A DNA stretch of 64,000 nucleotides from positions 1-64,000 of the forward strand of contig JAZROP010000036.1 in assembly GCA_045648785.1 (NCBI GenBank), read 5' to 3'. Shown piece by piece: positions 32,964-41,770 of this stretch (position 1 is the stretch's first letter; each line of letters starts with the position of its first letter). This stretch comes from RGIG7450 sp045648785 (GTDB lineage: Bacteria > Bacillota > Clostridia > RUG12999). Under the pieces are notes generated by a model, which worked only from the letters and a program-made list of their open reading frames with translations, did no database searches and had not been told where the DNA came from. The position numbers were made by a program, and so were the translations under genes.

Positions 32964-33230
32964 ATGCTGCGTAAAGAGGCAAAGGACCAGATTATCCAGA
33001 CTTACAGAATTCATGAAACCGATACAGGTTCTCCTGAAGTTCAGATCGCTATTCTTACAACAAGAATTAACGAACTCAACGAACATCTGAAAGAACATAA
33101 AAAGGATAATCATTCAAGACGCGGACTTCTTAAGATGGTAGGTCAGAGAAGAAATCTTCTTAATTATCTTGCAAAAATCGATATTGAAAGATACCGTGCC
33201 ATCATCGCAAAACTTGAACTCAGAAAGTAA
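32964..33230 (+). CDS. rpsO: 30S ribosomal protein S15
   Basis: An 88-residue protein with the complete S15 signature: T-G-S-P-E-V-Q-I-A-I-L-T-T-R-I-N-E-L-N-E-H-L near residue 22 and H-S-R-R-G-L-L near 47. It binds the 16S rRNA central domain and starts platform assembly. GGAGGTG precedes the ATG. pnp follows, the arrangement conserved in most bacteria. Confidence 0.97.
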   Translation: MLRKEAKDQIIQTYRIHETDTGSPEVQIAILTTRINELNEHLKEHKKDNHSRRGLLKMVGQRRNLLNYLAKIDIERYRAIIAKLELRK

Positions 33231-33233
33231 GAA

Positions 33234-33258
33234 AAAGGGCGGCTTTATGCTGCCCTTT
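33234..33258 (+). terminator. Weak terminator between rpsO and pnp
   Basis: A 10-bp stem (AAAGGGCGGC with GCTGCCCTTT, one wobble, 5-base loop) followed only by ACTTTC. Partial read-through into pnp is expected, and I found no separate pnp promoter. Confidence 0.55.
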
Positions 33259-33296
33259 ACTTTCAAAACCGATTAACAGGCTCACAGAAGGCGGTT

Positions 33297-33350
33297 AATT
33301 AGCAGTTATATATGTCACTGCAAAGGCGGTAATATATATAAGTGCTAATT
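33297..33350 (+). promoter_or_regulatory. Long hairpin in the pnp leader
   Basis: AATTAGCA (33297-33304) pairs with TGCTAATT (33343-33350). After one G-G mismatch the duplex continues for about eight A-T pairs and a G-T wobble, with a loop of about 16 bases. It lies 39 bases before the pnp start. In E. coli a comparable pnp leader stem is cut by RNase III for PNPase autocontrol; the same use here is inference. Confidence 0.6.
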
Positions 33351-33388
33351 CCGTCCCGAGTCAAAAAATAATATGGAGGAATTACACA

Positions 33389-35476
33389 ATGGAAAAGATT
33401 TTTAAAACTACCCTTGCCGGCAGACCAATAGTTGTTGAAACTGGAAAGCTTGCCGGACTTGCAAACGGCAGTGCGCTTGTAAGATATGGTGATACTGTTG
33501 TTTTAACAACTGCTACCGCATCGGCTAAACCTCGTGACGGTATTGACTTTTTCCCGCTTAGCGTGGATTTTGAAGAAAAACTCTATGCCGTAGGTAAAAT
33601 ACCCGGCAGCTTTATGAAAAGAGAAGGTAAACCTTCCGAAAAAGCTATCCTTGCATCCCGTGCAATCGACAGACCGCTTCGTCCTCTCTTCCCGAAGGAT
33701 TTAAGAAACGATGTTTCCATCGTTTCAACAGTTATGTCTGTTGAACAGGACAACTCTCCTGAAATTGCAGCTATGCTGGGTGCAGCTATTGCAATTGAAA
33801 TTTCCGACATTCCGTTTAACGGTCCTGTTGCAAGCGTTTATGTTGGTATAGTTGATGGCAAAATCGTAATTAACCCCACTGAAGAAGAAAGAGAAAAATC
33901 TACTCTTAACCTTCTTGTTGCGGCAAGCATGGAAAAAATTGTTATGATTGAAGCGGGTGCCAAAGAAGTTCCCGAATATCAGATGCTTGAAGCTATCCTG
34001 ACAGCTCATGAACACATTAAAGAGCTTTGCAAATTTGTTAAATCTATCGGACAGGAAATTGGCAAACCGAAATTCACATACGAAGCTTGTGATGTTGATG
34101 CAGAACTTTACAACGAAATTAAAGATTTTGCAATTGAAAAAATTCGTTATGCAATGGATACAGATGACAAGCTTGTTCGTGACGAAAGAATGCTTGTTAT
34201 TGAAAATGAAGTTATCGAGCATCTTGGAGAAAAAATTGAAGGCAGAGAAGCGGAGCTTGCTGAAATTTTCTACAAACTCCAGAAATATGTTGTAAGAACA
34301 TGGCTCCTTGAGGGCAAGCGTGTTGACGGCAGAGGTATTGACGAAATCAGACCTCTTGCGGCAGAAGTTTCACTTCTTCCCAGAACTCACGGTTCCGGTC
34401 TTTTCACAAGAGGTCAGACTCAGGTTCTTACAGTTGCAACACTTGCTCCTGCAGGTGAAGCACAGAAAATTGATGGCATAGACACAGATGAAACCAAAAG
34501 ATATATGCACCACTACAATTTCCCGTCATACTCCGTTGGTGAAACAAGACCTTCAAGAGGTCCCGGTAGACGCGAAATTGGTCACGGTGCACTGGCGGAA
34601 AGAGCTCTTGAAACTGTTATTCCAACAGAAGAAGAATTCCCTTATGCAATCAGACTTGTGTCTGAAGTGTTAAGTTCCAATGGTTCGACATCTCAGGCTT
34701 CCATCTGCGGTTCCACACTAGCTCTTATGGATGCAGGTGTACCCATCAAAGAACCTGTTGCAGGAATTTCTGTTGGTCTTATCACAAAAGAAGATGGTAG
34801 CTTTATGACAATGCTTGACATTCAGGGTGTTGAAGACTTCTTCGGTGATATGGACTTTAAGGTTGGCGGTACTAAAAATGGTATCACAGCTATTCAGGTT
34901 GATATTAAAGTTGATGGTCTTACACCTGAAATCATTAAAGAAGCGTTTGAAAAAACAAGAAAAGCAAGACTTTATATTCTGGATGAAATTATGCTTAAAG
35001 CAATTCCTCAGCCAAGAGAAGAACTTTCACCCTACGCTCCCAAGATGATTACATTTACCATCAATCCTGATAAAATCAGAGAAGTTATCGGTACAGGCGG
35101 TAAAGTTATTCAAAAAATTATTGCTGATACCGGAGTTAAAATTGATATTGAGGATGACGGTAGGGTATTCATCGCTGCAGTTGATTCTGCATCTGGTGAG
35201 AAAGCTAAGAAGATTATCGACGATATCGTAAGAGAACCTGAAATTGGCGAAATTTACGAGGGCACAGTTGTTGGAACAACAACATTCGGTGCATTTGTTG
35301 AAATTCTGCCCGGTAAAGACGGTCTTGTTCATATTTCAAAGCTTGACAAGAAACGCGTTGAAAAGGTAGAAGATGTTGTTATAGTTGGTGATGTTCTTAA
35401 AGTTAAAATTGAGGATATTGACCCCAAAACAGGAAAAATAAAGCTCATCAGACTTTTTGATGACGAAGAAAACTAA
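33389..35476 (+). CDS. pnp: Polyribonucleotide nucleotidyltransferase (PNPase)
   Basis: A 695-residue 3'-5' phosphorolytic exonuclease, full length for the family. Order: first RNase PH core (residues 1-140), helical domain, second RNase PH core (about 315-540, with F-F-G-D-M-D-F-K-V-G-G-T), KH domain (I-R-E-V-I-G-T-G-G-K-V-I) and S1 domain (G-A-F-V-E-I-L-P-G-K-D-G-L-V-H-I-S). It degrades mRNA, alone or in a degradosome. GGAGG precedes the ATG. Confidence 0.96.
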   Translation: MEKIFKTTLAGRPIVVETGKLAGLANGSALVRYGDTVVLTTATASAKPRDGIDFFPLSVDFEEKLYAVGKIPGSFMKREGKPSEKAILASRAIDRPLRPLFPKDLRNDVSIVSTVMSVEQDNSPEIAAMLGAAIAIEISDIPFNGPVASVYVGIVDGKIVINPTEEEREKSTLNLLVAASMEKIVMIEAGAKEVPEYQMLEAILTAHEHIKELCKFVKSIGQEIGKPKFTYEACDVDAELYNEIKDFAIEKIRYAMDTDDKLVRDERMLVIENEVIEHLGEKIEGREAELAEIFYKLQKYVVRTWLLEGKRVDGRGIDEIRPLAAEVSLLPRTHGSGLFTRGQTQVLTVATLAPAGEAQKIDGIDTDETKRYMHHYNFPSYSVGETRPSRGPGRREIGHGALAERALETVIPTEEEFPYAIRLVSEVLSSNGSTSQASICGSTLALMDAGVPIKEPVAGISVGLITKEDGSFMTMLDIQGVEDFFGDMDFKVGGTKNGITAIQVDIKVDGLTPEIIKEAFEKTRKARLYILDEIMLKAIPQPREELSPYAPKMITFTINPDKIREVIGTGGKVIQKIIADTGVKIDIEDDGRVFIAAVDSASGEKAKKIIDDIVREPEIGEIYEGTVVGTTTFGAFVEILPGKDGLVHISKLDKKRVEKVEDVVIVGDVLKVKIEDIDPKTGKIKLIRLFDDEEN

Positions 35477-35569
35477 TATTAATAGCCTGCCCGCAGTGAA
35501 CTGCACCAGTTTGTTCAGACGGTACAAAAAAGATCTTATGGTAGTTAAATATTAGATTTTAAGCAAAAT

Positions 35570-35601
35570 ACTGACTTCTCGTTTTAAGGGGAGTCAGTTT
35601 C
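35570..35601 (+). terminator. Probable terminator of pnp
   Basis: An 11-bp stem (ACTGACTTCTC with GGGGAGTCAGT, two wobbles, 7-base loop) followed by TTCGTT. The tail is short, so confidence is moderate. Confidence 0.6.
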
Positions 35602-35604
35602 GTT

Positions 35605-35640
35605 ATACAAAAAGGGGTGAATGACATTGTCATTCACCCT
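35605..35640 (-). terminator. Terminator of the aromatic amino acid operon
   Basis: A 12-bp stem (arms 35629-35640 and 35614-35625, ATT-type loop, one wobble) is followed leftwards by TTTTTG. The aroQ stop codon lies inside the first arm. Confidence 0.85.
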
Positions 35641-36073
35641 GTTTGTTTAAGTAATCTTCAAGATATTCAATAGCTTTTTTATATCCGTCAAAGCCATAGC
35701 CGGCAAATGTTGTCAGACAGTGCAGCCGAACATAAGAAATCTGTCTGAAATCCTCGCGTGCGGAAACATCCGACAGGTGCACCTCTACGGCAGGAAGATT
35801 GACTGCCTTTAGCGCATCAAGAATGGCTACACTCGTATGAGTGTAAGCCGCAGGGTTTATAACAATTCCGTCAAAATTCCCATAAGCTGCCTGAATTTCA
35901 TCAACAATTACGCCTTCGTGGTTTGACTGAAAAACCTTTACTTCAATATTTTCCTCTTTGCAGGTTTCTTCAATAAATTTGACAAGAGCGTCATAGTTTT
36001 TATCACCGTAAATATCCGGCTCGCGAAGACCAAGCATATTTAGGTTTGGTCCGTTTATTACAAGTAATTTCAT
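35630..36073 (-). CDS. aroQ: 3-dehydroquinate dehydratase, type II
   Basis: A 147-residue enzyme for step three of the shikimate pathway. Motifs: I-N-G-P-N-L-N-M-L-G-L-R-E-P (with the active-site loop just after), F-Q-S-N-H-E-G, I-N-P-A-A-Y-T-H-T-S and V-H-L-S-D-V-S-A-R-E. The ATG at 36073 overlaps the aroEK stop (ATGA) and has AAGGAG nine bases upstream. Last gene of the operon. Confidence 0.95.
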   Translation of the reverse strand: MKLLVINGPNLNMLGLREPDIYGDKNYDALVKFIEETCKEENIEVKVFQSNHEGVIVDEIQAAYGNFDGIVINPAAYTHTSVAILDALKAVNLPAVEVHLSDVSAREDFRQISYVRLHCLTTFAGYGFDGYKKAIEYLEDYLNKQGE

Positions 36074-37287
36074 AGGATACACTCCTTAATTTTCATAACA
36101 GTTTCCTCAGGGGAAGAGTTGTTGTCAATTTCAAAATCACAGAAACGCTCATACAGCGGCTTTCTGATTTTATACATTTGAGAAAGATTTCCTGACTTTG
36201 AAAGTGGTCTGCCATCTGTAGGGAGAGTGTTTATATCCCGCTTCAGCCAAATAATAACACTGTTCTGGTGAAGCAGGGAATAGTTTCTTTCCTGAGTGAC
36301 GCATCCACCACCTGTTGAAATAATGTAGCCGCTTTCTTTGGAAATATCTTTTATAACTTCAGTTTCAATATTTCGGAAGTATTCCTCACCATGCTCAGCA
36401 AAGATTTTTTCAATTTTTCCGGCACGCTCCACTATCATACTGTCACAATCTGCGAAAGGTCTTGAAAGATTACTGGATAAAAGCGCACCAATACGGCTTT
36501 TTCCGCATCCTGGCATTCCAATAAGAACAATATTTTTTAACTGAGTGTTTATTTTTTTAACAATCTCATCAATTTTTTCATCCTCTATTTTTTCGCCACT
36601 GAAAATTTCACAAGCAGCTTTTGCCTGAGCAACAAGCATAGGAAGTCCGTTAACATTTGGAATATTAAGACGCTCAGCATCATATAGAAGCTTTGTGCAG
36701 GAGGGGTTGTAGATAAGGTCTGCAACACCACTGCAATTTTTGAAATTTTCAAGATTTATGGGAGATGCGGGCGTGTTGGGATACATTCCCACAGGCGTTG
36801 CATTAACTATAATGTCCGCATCATAGTGACGGGAAATGTTGTCATAGTTATTTTCACCACTTCGTGATATAACAACTATTTCCGAAGCCCCCAAATCTTT
36901 TATTACGCATTGTACTGTAAGAGAGGCACCACCGGTTCCAAGAACTAAAACTTTTTTATTTTTAGGGGATATTTCTGCTTTTTTAAGCATATGTACAAAG
37001 CCAAAATAATCTGTGTTATGACCGTGCCATCCATCCTCTTTTAAAACAAGTGTGTTTACGCTGCCTGTTTTTTTAGCGGCTTCTGAGAGCTGTGAGCAGT
37101 AGGCAATAACAGCCTTTTTATATGGAATTGTAACATTCATACCGTCAAGTGAGGGATTCTTTAAAAAATCCTCAAGCTCTGACGACGTTTTTTCATAAAG
37201 CTTATATTCATAGTTTGCGAGCATATTATGAATTGGGACGGAGAAACTGTGTCCCAGATGCTCACCAAGTAAACCGAATCGGGACAT
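36070..37287 (-). CDS. aroE-aroK: Fused shikimate dehydrogenase - shikimate kinase
   Basis: A 405-residue bifunctional protein. Residues 1 to about 240 are AroE: G-H-S-F-S-V-P-I-H-N, catalytic K57 in N-V-T-I-P-Y-K, D93 in N-T-D-Y-F-G and the NADP loop G-T-G-G-A-S. From about 250 the shikimate kinase has Walker A G-M-P-G-C-G-K-S (257-264), F-A-D-C-D, S-T-G-G-G-C and a lid with D-G-R-P-L. The fusion makes two consecutive steps, dehydroshikimate to shikimate 3-phosphate. Its start overlaps the pheA stop. Confidence 0.93.
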   Translation of the reverse strand: MSRFGLLGEHLGHSFSVPIHNMLANYEYKLYEKTSSELEDFLKNPSLDGMNVTIPYKKAVIAYCSQLSEAAKKTGSVNTLVLKEDGWHGHNTDYFGFVHMLKKAEISPKNKKVLVLGTGGASLTVQCVIKDLGASEIVVISRSGENNYDNISRHYDADIIVNATPVGMYPNTPASPINLENFKNCSGVADLIYNPSCTKLLYDAERLNIPNVNGLPMLVAQAKAACEIFSGEKIEDEKIDEIVKKINTQLKNIVLIGMPGCGKSRIGALLSSNLSRPFADCDSMIVERAGKIEKIFAEHGEEYFRNIETEVIKDISKESGYIISTGGGCVTQERNYSLLHQNSVIIWLKRDINTLPTDGRPLSKSGNLSQMYKIRKPLYERFCDFEIDNNSSPEETVMKIKECIL

Positions 37288-38429
37288 TATATAACCTCCG
37301 AATAGCTACCAAAATATTTGAAATCTTCGGAAATTTCGTCAAGCTCGCAGATAAGCTGAGCAAACTCCTCAGAATAAACTGATGTTTCAAGGTCGAAATA
37401 GAACATGAACTCGAAATCACGGTCGGGAATGGGACGGCTTTCAAGTTTTATAAGGTTTATGCCAAGAGCGTAAAGACGAGCAAGCGTTTTGTAAAGCGAA
37501 CCCGGTTTGTGGGGAGCGATAAGCATAAGACTAGTTTTGTCCGCTCCGGGGTAGATTTCAAGATTTTTAGATATACACACAAATCTTGTGTGGTTATTCT
37601 GATTGTCCTGAACAACGGTTTTGAGACATTCAAGATTATAAAGCTCAGCGCAAGTGTAGGAGGAGAGTGCCGCAATGTCACTTCGGTCGCTTTCTGACAC
37701 CATTTTTGCTGCCACTGCAGTATTTTCACAACAAGTAATTTTAACATTCTTAAGAGAATTTAAGAATTCATTGCACTGACTTATTGCCTGTTCGTGAGAG
37801 AAAATTTCGCGAATCTGTGAAATGTCAGTACCTTTTTTCGCAAGCAAACTGTGGTTAACTTTTATCCGTGTACTTCTCACAATGTTAAAATTATGCTGAG
37901 TCATAAGGTCATAAACCTTTTTAACTGAGCCTGCTGTACTATTTTCGATGGGAAGCACGCCATATTTGCATAAGCCGCTTTCAACTGCTGAAAAAACACC
38001 TTCAAAATTGCTCATATACATAATGCTTGGATTTTTAAACATTTTTTCGCACGCCAGCTGAGAATAGGCACCCTCAACGCCCTGACAAGCTACCTGAACA
38101 TCGTTCGGGAAAAGTTTTGGAGTGTTTTCAACCGCGTCCATAATCTTACTGAACATCTCAGTATTTTTATTAAGAAGTTTTCCCTGATAAGAACGGCTGA
38201 GCTCAAACATAAGCGAGTATAAAACTCGCATGTAGTTTTTAGTTTCAGGACGGGTTTTGCCTGCGATATCCGAAAGAATCTGGCGTTCGCGTGCGGAGTT
38301 TAATACAGGAAGATTATTTTCCTTTTTATATGCAGCAATTTTAGCCGCAATATCCATACGGTTTTCAACCAGTTTTACTATTTCGTTGTCAATAGAGTCA
38401 ATATCTTTTCTCAAGTTTTCAAGATTCAT
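37287..38429 (-). CDS. pheA: Bifunctional chorismate mutase/prephenate dehydratase (P-protein)
   Basis: A 380-residue enzyme taking chorismate to phenylpyruvate. Residues 1-85 are an AroQ-type chorismate mutase (L-R-x-x-I-D-x-I-D, R-M-D-I-A-A-K-I-A-x-Y-K). From about 105 a prephenate dehydratase has Q-G-V-E-G-A-Y-S-Q and E-N-S-T-A-G-S. A C-terminal ACT domain (K-P-G-S-L-Y-K-T-L, then E-S-R-P) should bind Phe for feedback inhibition. It starts 21 bases after aroC. Confidence 0.95.
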   Translation of the reverse strand: MNLENLRKDIDSIDNEIVKLVENRMDIAAKIAAYKKENNLPVLNSARERQILSDIAGKTRPETKNYMRVLYSLMFELSRSYQGKLLNKNTEMFSKIMDAVENTPKLFPNDVQVACQGVEGAYSQLACEKMFKNPSIMYMSNFEGVFSAVESGLCKYGVLPIENSTAGSVKKVYDLMTQHNFNIVRSTRIKVNHSLLAKKGTDISQIREIFSHEQAISQCNEFLNSLKNVKITCCENTAVAAKMVSESDRSDIAALSSYTCAELYNLECLKTVVQDNQNNHTRFVCISKNLEIYPGADKTSLMLIAPHKPGSLYKTLARLYALGINLIKLESRPIPDRDFEFMFYFDLETSVYSEEFAQLICELDEISEDFKYFGSYSEVI

Positions 38430-38450
38430 AATATTTACAGCCTTTCAAAA

Positions 38451-39452
38451 TTATTTATTAAAATCAAGATATGCGTCATATATGGCAATAGCGGTTGCCG
38501 CCTCTATACATACAACGGCACGGGGGACGATGCACGGGTCATGTCTACCGACAATGCTGAGAACCGTATTTTCCATACGGCTGAGAGAAACACTTTTCTG
38601 CTCTTTGCCGATTGAGGGAGTGGGTTTTACTGCTACACGGAAAATAATATCCTCACCGGAGGTGAGTCCACCAAGTATGCCACCATGATTGTTAGTGCGA
38701 GTGCGTACTCTGCCTTCATCCATATAGTATTCGTCATTGTTTTCACTGCCAAAAAGCTTAGCACACTCAAAACCATTACCGAATTCAATTCCTTTAATTG
38801 CCGGAACGGCAAAAACAGCTTGAGAAATGCGATTTTCCATTCCGTCAAACATAGGGTCACCCAAGCCGACGGGGAGCCCGGAAACTCTACATTCTATCAC
38901 TCCGCCAACCGAATCCTGATTTTCTCTTGCGCGGTCGATAATTTCATAAGCTTTATCAAGGTTTGTTTCGCCGCCGATGCTTTTGATGTAAGCGGAAATG
39001 GTTATGCCCGTTTCCTCAAGAAGCTGTTTGCATATGCCGCCGGCAATGCATATGGGTGCAGTAATTCTGCCTGAAAAATGGCCGCCACCAGCAACATCGT
39101 TTGCTGCACTATGCCTTACATATGCGGGATAGTCCGCGTGAGCAGGACGAGGGATATCCCGAATTTTTTCATAATCAACCGAACGGGTGTTTGTGTTTCT
39201 GATAATTGCACTTATGGGTGCGCCGCATGTAATGTCATTTATAAGACCTGATTGAAATTCCACAAGGTCCGCCTCTTTTCGCGGAGTGGAATATTTGTCT
39301 TTTCCAGGAGCGCGTTTGTCCATAAATTGCTGAAGCTTTAGCGTATCGATTTTCTGACCTGATTTAAGTCCGTCAATTGTAACGCCAATAGCTGGAGAAT
39401 GGGACTGTCCCCAAACGGATATTTTTATGTTTTTACCAAAGGTACTTGACAT
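38451..39452 (-). CDS. aroC: Chorismate synthase
   Basis: A 333-residue FMN-dependent enzyme turning EPSP into chorismate. Motifs: G-Q-S-H-S-P-A-I-G near residue 14, R-P-A-H-A-D-Y near 102, R-H-S-A-A-N-D-V-A-G-G-G-H-F-S-G-R and N-N-H-G-G-I-L-G-G. Slightly shorter than the usual 350-390 residues but with all conserved blocks. It follows aroA by 20 bases. Confidence 0.95.
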   Translation of the reverse strand: MSSTFGKNIKISVWGQSHSPAIGVTIDGLKSGQKIDTLKLQQFMDKRAPGKDKYSTPRKEADLVEFQSGLINDITCGAPISAIIRNTNTRSVDYEKIRDIPRPAHADYPAYVRHSAANDVAGGGHFSGRITAPICIAGGICKQLLEETGITISAYIKSIGGETNLDKAYEIIDRARENQDSVGGVIECRVSGLPVGLGDPMFDGMENRISQAVFAVPAIKGIEFGNGFECAKLFGSENNDEYYMDEGRVRTRTNNHGGILGGLTSGEDIIFRVAVKPTPSIGKEQKSVSLSRMENTVLSIVGRHDPCIVPRAVVCIEAATAIAIYDAYLDFNK

Positions 39453-39472
39453 TTTTCTATGCCTGCCTTTCG

Positions 39473-40699
39473 TTAGTTTTCTATTGTAAAATTACAACCA
39501 AGAGCTTTAAAATCATCCCAAAAAGAGGGGTAAGATTTATTTACGGCTTCGGCTCCGGTGATTTCCACAGGACCATCTGAAATGAGAGAAGCTATTGCCG
39601 CGCTCATGGCGATGCGATGGTCATTAAAACTGTCAGTTTTTCCACCGCGAAGTCTGCCAACGCCTGTTATTATAAGACCATCATCTGTTTCCTCTGCTTT
39701 TCCGCCAAGACAATTAATCATATGAGCGGTGGTCTTGATGCGGTCGCTTTCCTTTATGCGAAGTCGCTGAGCATTTTTGATAACGGTAACAGCGCCATCT
39801 GCGGCCGATGCTGTTACACAGATTATTGGCACAAGGTCAGGGATATTTGCAGCATCCACCACTATATACGAAAGTCCATTTTCTGTAAGTGACGTGGCAA
39901 TTTCTACAATTTCTTTGTCACCCTGAGGAGAATTCTCATCAAGGTTTGTGCAGATTATATCACCGTTGGTTAGCTTTCCGGCACAAATCCAGAAAGCACC
40001 ATTTGACCAGTCCCCTTCGACATAATATTCGTTATCTGTGTGGTAACTGCCGGTTTTAACTGTGTATGTATTGTTTTTATAGTCAAGCTCTATACCAAAG
40101 CTTTTTATTGCGTTCACGGTCATTGTTATGTAATCAGCAGATTGAATATCGCCCGTCAGCGTAAGTGAGCTTTTTTCTTCAAGGAGCGGGAGAGCAAACA
40201 AAAGTCCGCTGACAAACTGAGAGGAAACGCTACCGTCAAGTGTGAAATTACCGCCTTTTAGTTTGCCGCTTAGTTTTAGAGTGTCGGGAGTGGGTCGTGA
40301 AATCTTTATCCCATGAGCTTCCAATTCCTCGGAAAGAGGGGACAGCGGTCTGTCGGCAAGCCGTCCGGACATTTTAAAGGTGGAGTTTGTCCCGAGTGCC
40401 GCCACAACACTTACCATAAATCTCAGGGTTGAACCGCTTTCACGGCAGTCTAGGATGGTTTCGTGAGCGGCAATGGTTATTGGAATAACAGAAAATTTTC
40501 CCTTGGAATATTCAATCTTTGCGCCGAGAGCATTTAAACAATCGGCAGTTGCGAGGATATCCTCGGATAAACTGTCGCAGTATATTGTGCAAGGTAAATC
40601 AGACAAAGCCGCACAAATAAGTTGACGGTGTGCCTGGGATTTTGACGCTCTTGCTGCAACGGAGCCTTTTAATTTTGAGGGGAAAATGGTTACTTTCAT
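39473..40699 (-). CDS. aroA: 3-phosphoshikimate 1-carboxyvinyltransferase (EPSP synthase)
   Basis: A 408-residue enzyme joining shikimate 3-phosphate and PEP. Visible motifs: S-K-S-Q-A-H-R (family S-K-S-x-x-x-R), L-D-C-R-E-S-G-S-T-L-R-F-M near residue 83, R-L-R-I-K-E-S-D-R and D-H-R-I-A-M-S. The PEP-loop G-S-T-L-R-F is of the class II (non-N-A-G-T) type. It begins 21 bases after aroB. Confidence 0.95.
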   Translation of the reverse strand: MKVTIFPSKLKGSVAARASKSQAHRQLICAALSDLPCTIYCDSLSEDILATADCLNALGAKIEYSKGKFSVIPITIAAHETILDCRESGSTLRFMVSVVAALGTNSTFKMSGRLADRPLSPLSEELEAHGIKISRPTPDTLKLSGKLKGGNFTLDGSVSSQFVSGLLFALPLLEEKSSLTLTGDIQSADYITMTVNAIKSFGIELDYKNNTYTVKTGSYHTDNEYYVEGDWSNGAFWICAGKLTNGDIICTNLDENSPQGDKEIVEIATSLTENGLSYIVVDAANIPDLVPIICVTASAADGAVTVIKNAQRLRIKESDRIKTTAHMINCLGGKAEETDDGLIITGVGRLRGGKTDSFNDHRIAMSAAIASLISDGPVEITGAEAVNKSYPSFWDDFKALGCNFTIEN

Positions 40700-40720
40700 A
40701 GTTTGCCTTTCTGCGGTAAT

Positions 40721-41770
40721 TTAAAGACCTGCCGCAATAAAATCTTCGGTTTCCTCTATTGGGATTTCTTTAAGTATGCAATTACCTGTTTTTTCAGGAA
40801 GAACAAGTGTTATTGTTCTGCCCTTGCGTTTTTTGTCATTTTCAATTATACCGGCAATGTCACTGCCGGAAAATGTTGTTTCTGTTGGAAGATTAAAAGC
40901 TCTTATAAGATTTAATGTATCCTCTGTACAACTTTCGGGGCAAAATCCTTTTTCTGAGCAGGTTCTTGCCATAATCGCCATACCTGCAGCTACCGCACTG
41001 CCGTGTGTTACACCAAAATTGCTGAGAGTTTCAATTGCATGACCTACTGTGTGCCCGTAATTTAAAAGCTGGCGGATAGCACCGTCAAACTCGTCCTTGG
41101 ATACTATATCGCTTTTAATCTGAATACAACGGGAAATTACATATTCACGGTCAAAAATTTTACCTTTTTCACTAAGATGGCAGAATAGGTCATAGTCGCG
41201 GATGAGAGAATATTTTATAATTTCAGCACACCCATCAGCAAATATTTCATCAGACAGAGTTTTGGTGAGAGTGTAGTCACAGATTACAATATCCGGTTGA
41301 TAAAACGCGCCACACAAATTTTTGCCTGCGTCAAGATCAATTGCAGTTTTACCGCCAACTGAGGAGTCCACCATGGCAAGAAGTGTAGTGGGAATTTGAA
41401 GATATTTTATGCCGCGCAGGTATGTTGCAGCTGCAAATCCGGCAAGGTCGCCCACAACACCGCCTCCAAAAGCAATTATTGCATCTGAACGAGTCAGTTT
41501 GTTTTCTGCAAGGAAGTTGAGTAGTGAAGCATAAGTGGAAATGTTTTTTGATTTTTCGCCATGTTCCATTACATATTTTACTATCTCATACCTATCCTCA
41601 ATGAGTGAAATAAGCTTATCGCCATAAAGCCTATTCACATTATCGTCTGTAACAATACAAACTTTGCCTTTTGGAAAAACCTCGCCCAAAAATTCGGGTG
41701 TTTTATCAATCAGGTTTTCGCCAATGTAAATATTATATTTTTTAGAGGTGTTTACAGTAACCGTTTTCAT
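40721..41770 (-). CDS. aroB: 3-dehydroquinate synthase
   Basis: A 349-residue NAD- and metal-dependent enzyme making dehydroquinate from DAHP. Motifs: F-G-G-G-V-V-G-D-L-A-G-F-A-A-A, Q-I-P-T-T-L-L-A-M-V-D-S-S-V-G-G-K-T and N-Y-G-H-T-V-G-H-A-I-E with metal ligands. The start overlaps the tyrA stop by one base (TAATG). Confidence 0.96.
   Translation of the reverse strand: MKTVTVNTSKKYNIYIGENLIDKTPEFLGEVFPKGKVCIVTDDNVNRLYGDKLISLIEDRYEIVKYVMEHGEKSKNISTYASLLNFLAENKLTRSDAIIAFGGGVVGDLAGFAAATYLRGIKYLQIPTTLLAMVDSSVGGKTAIDLDAGKNLCGAFYQPDIVICDYTLTKTLSDEIFADGCAEIIKYSLIRDYDLFCHLSEKGKIFDREYVISRCIQIKSDIVSKDEFDGAIRQLLNYGHTVGHAIETLSNFGVTHGSAVAAGMAIMARTCSEKGFCPESCTEDTLNLIRAFNLPTETTFSGSDIAGIIENDKKRKGRTITLVLPEKTGNCILKEIPIEETEDFIAAGL

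Noticed and set aside
33725..34222. Open minus-strand frame of 165 codons inside pnp
   Set aside because: It lies fully antisense to conserved PNPase sequence, has a skewed composition rich in Asn, Phe and Cys typical of a shadow frame, and has no ribosome site.
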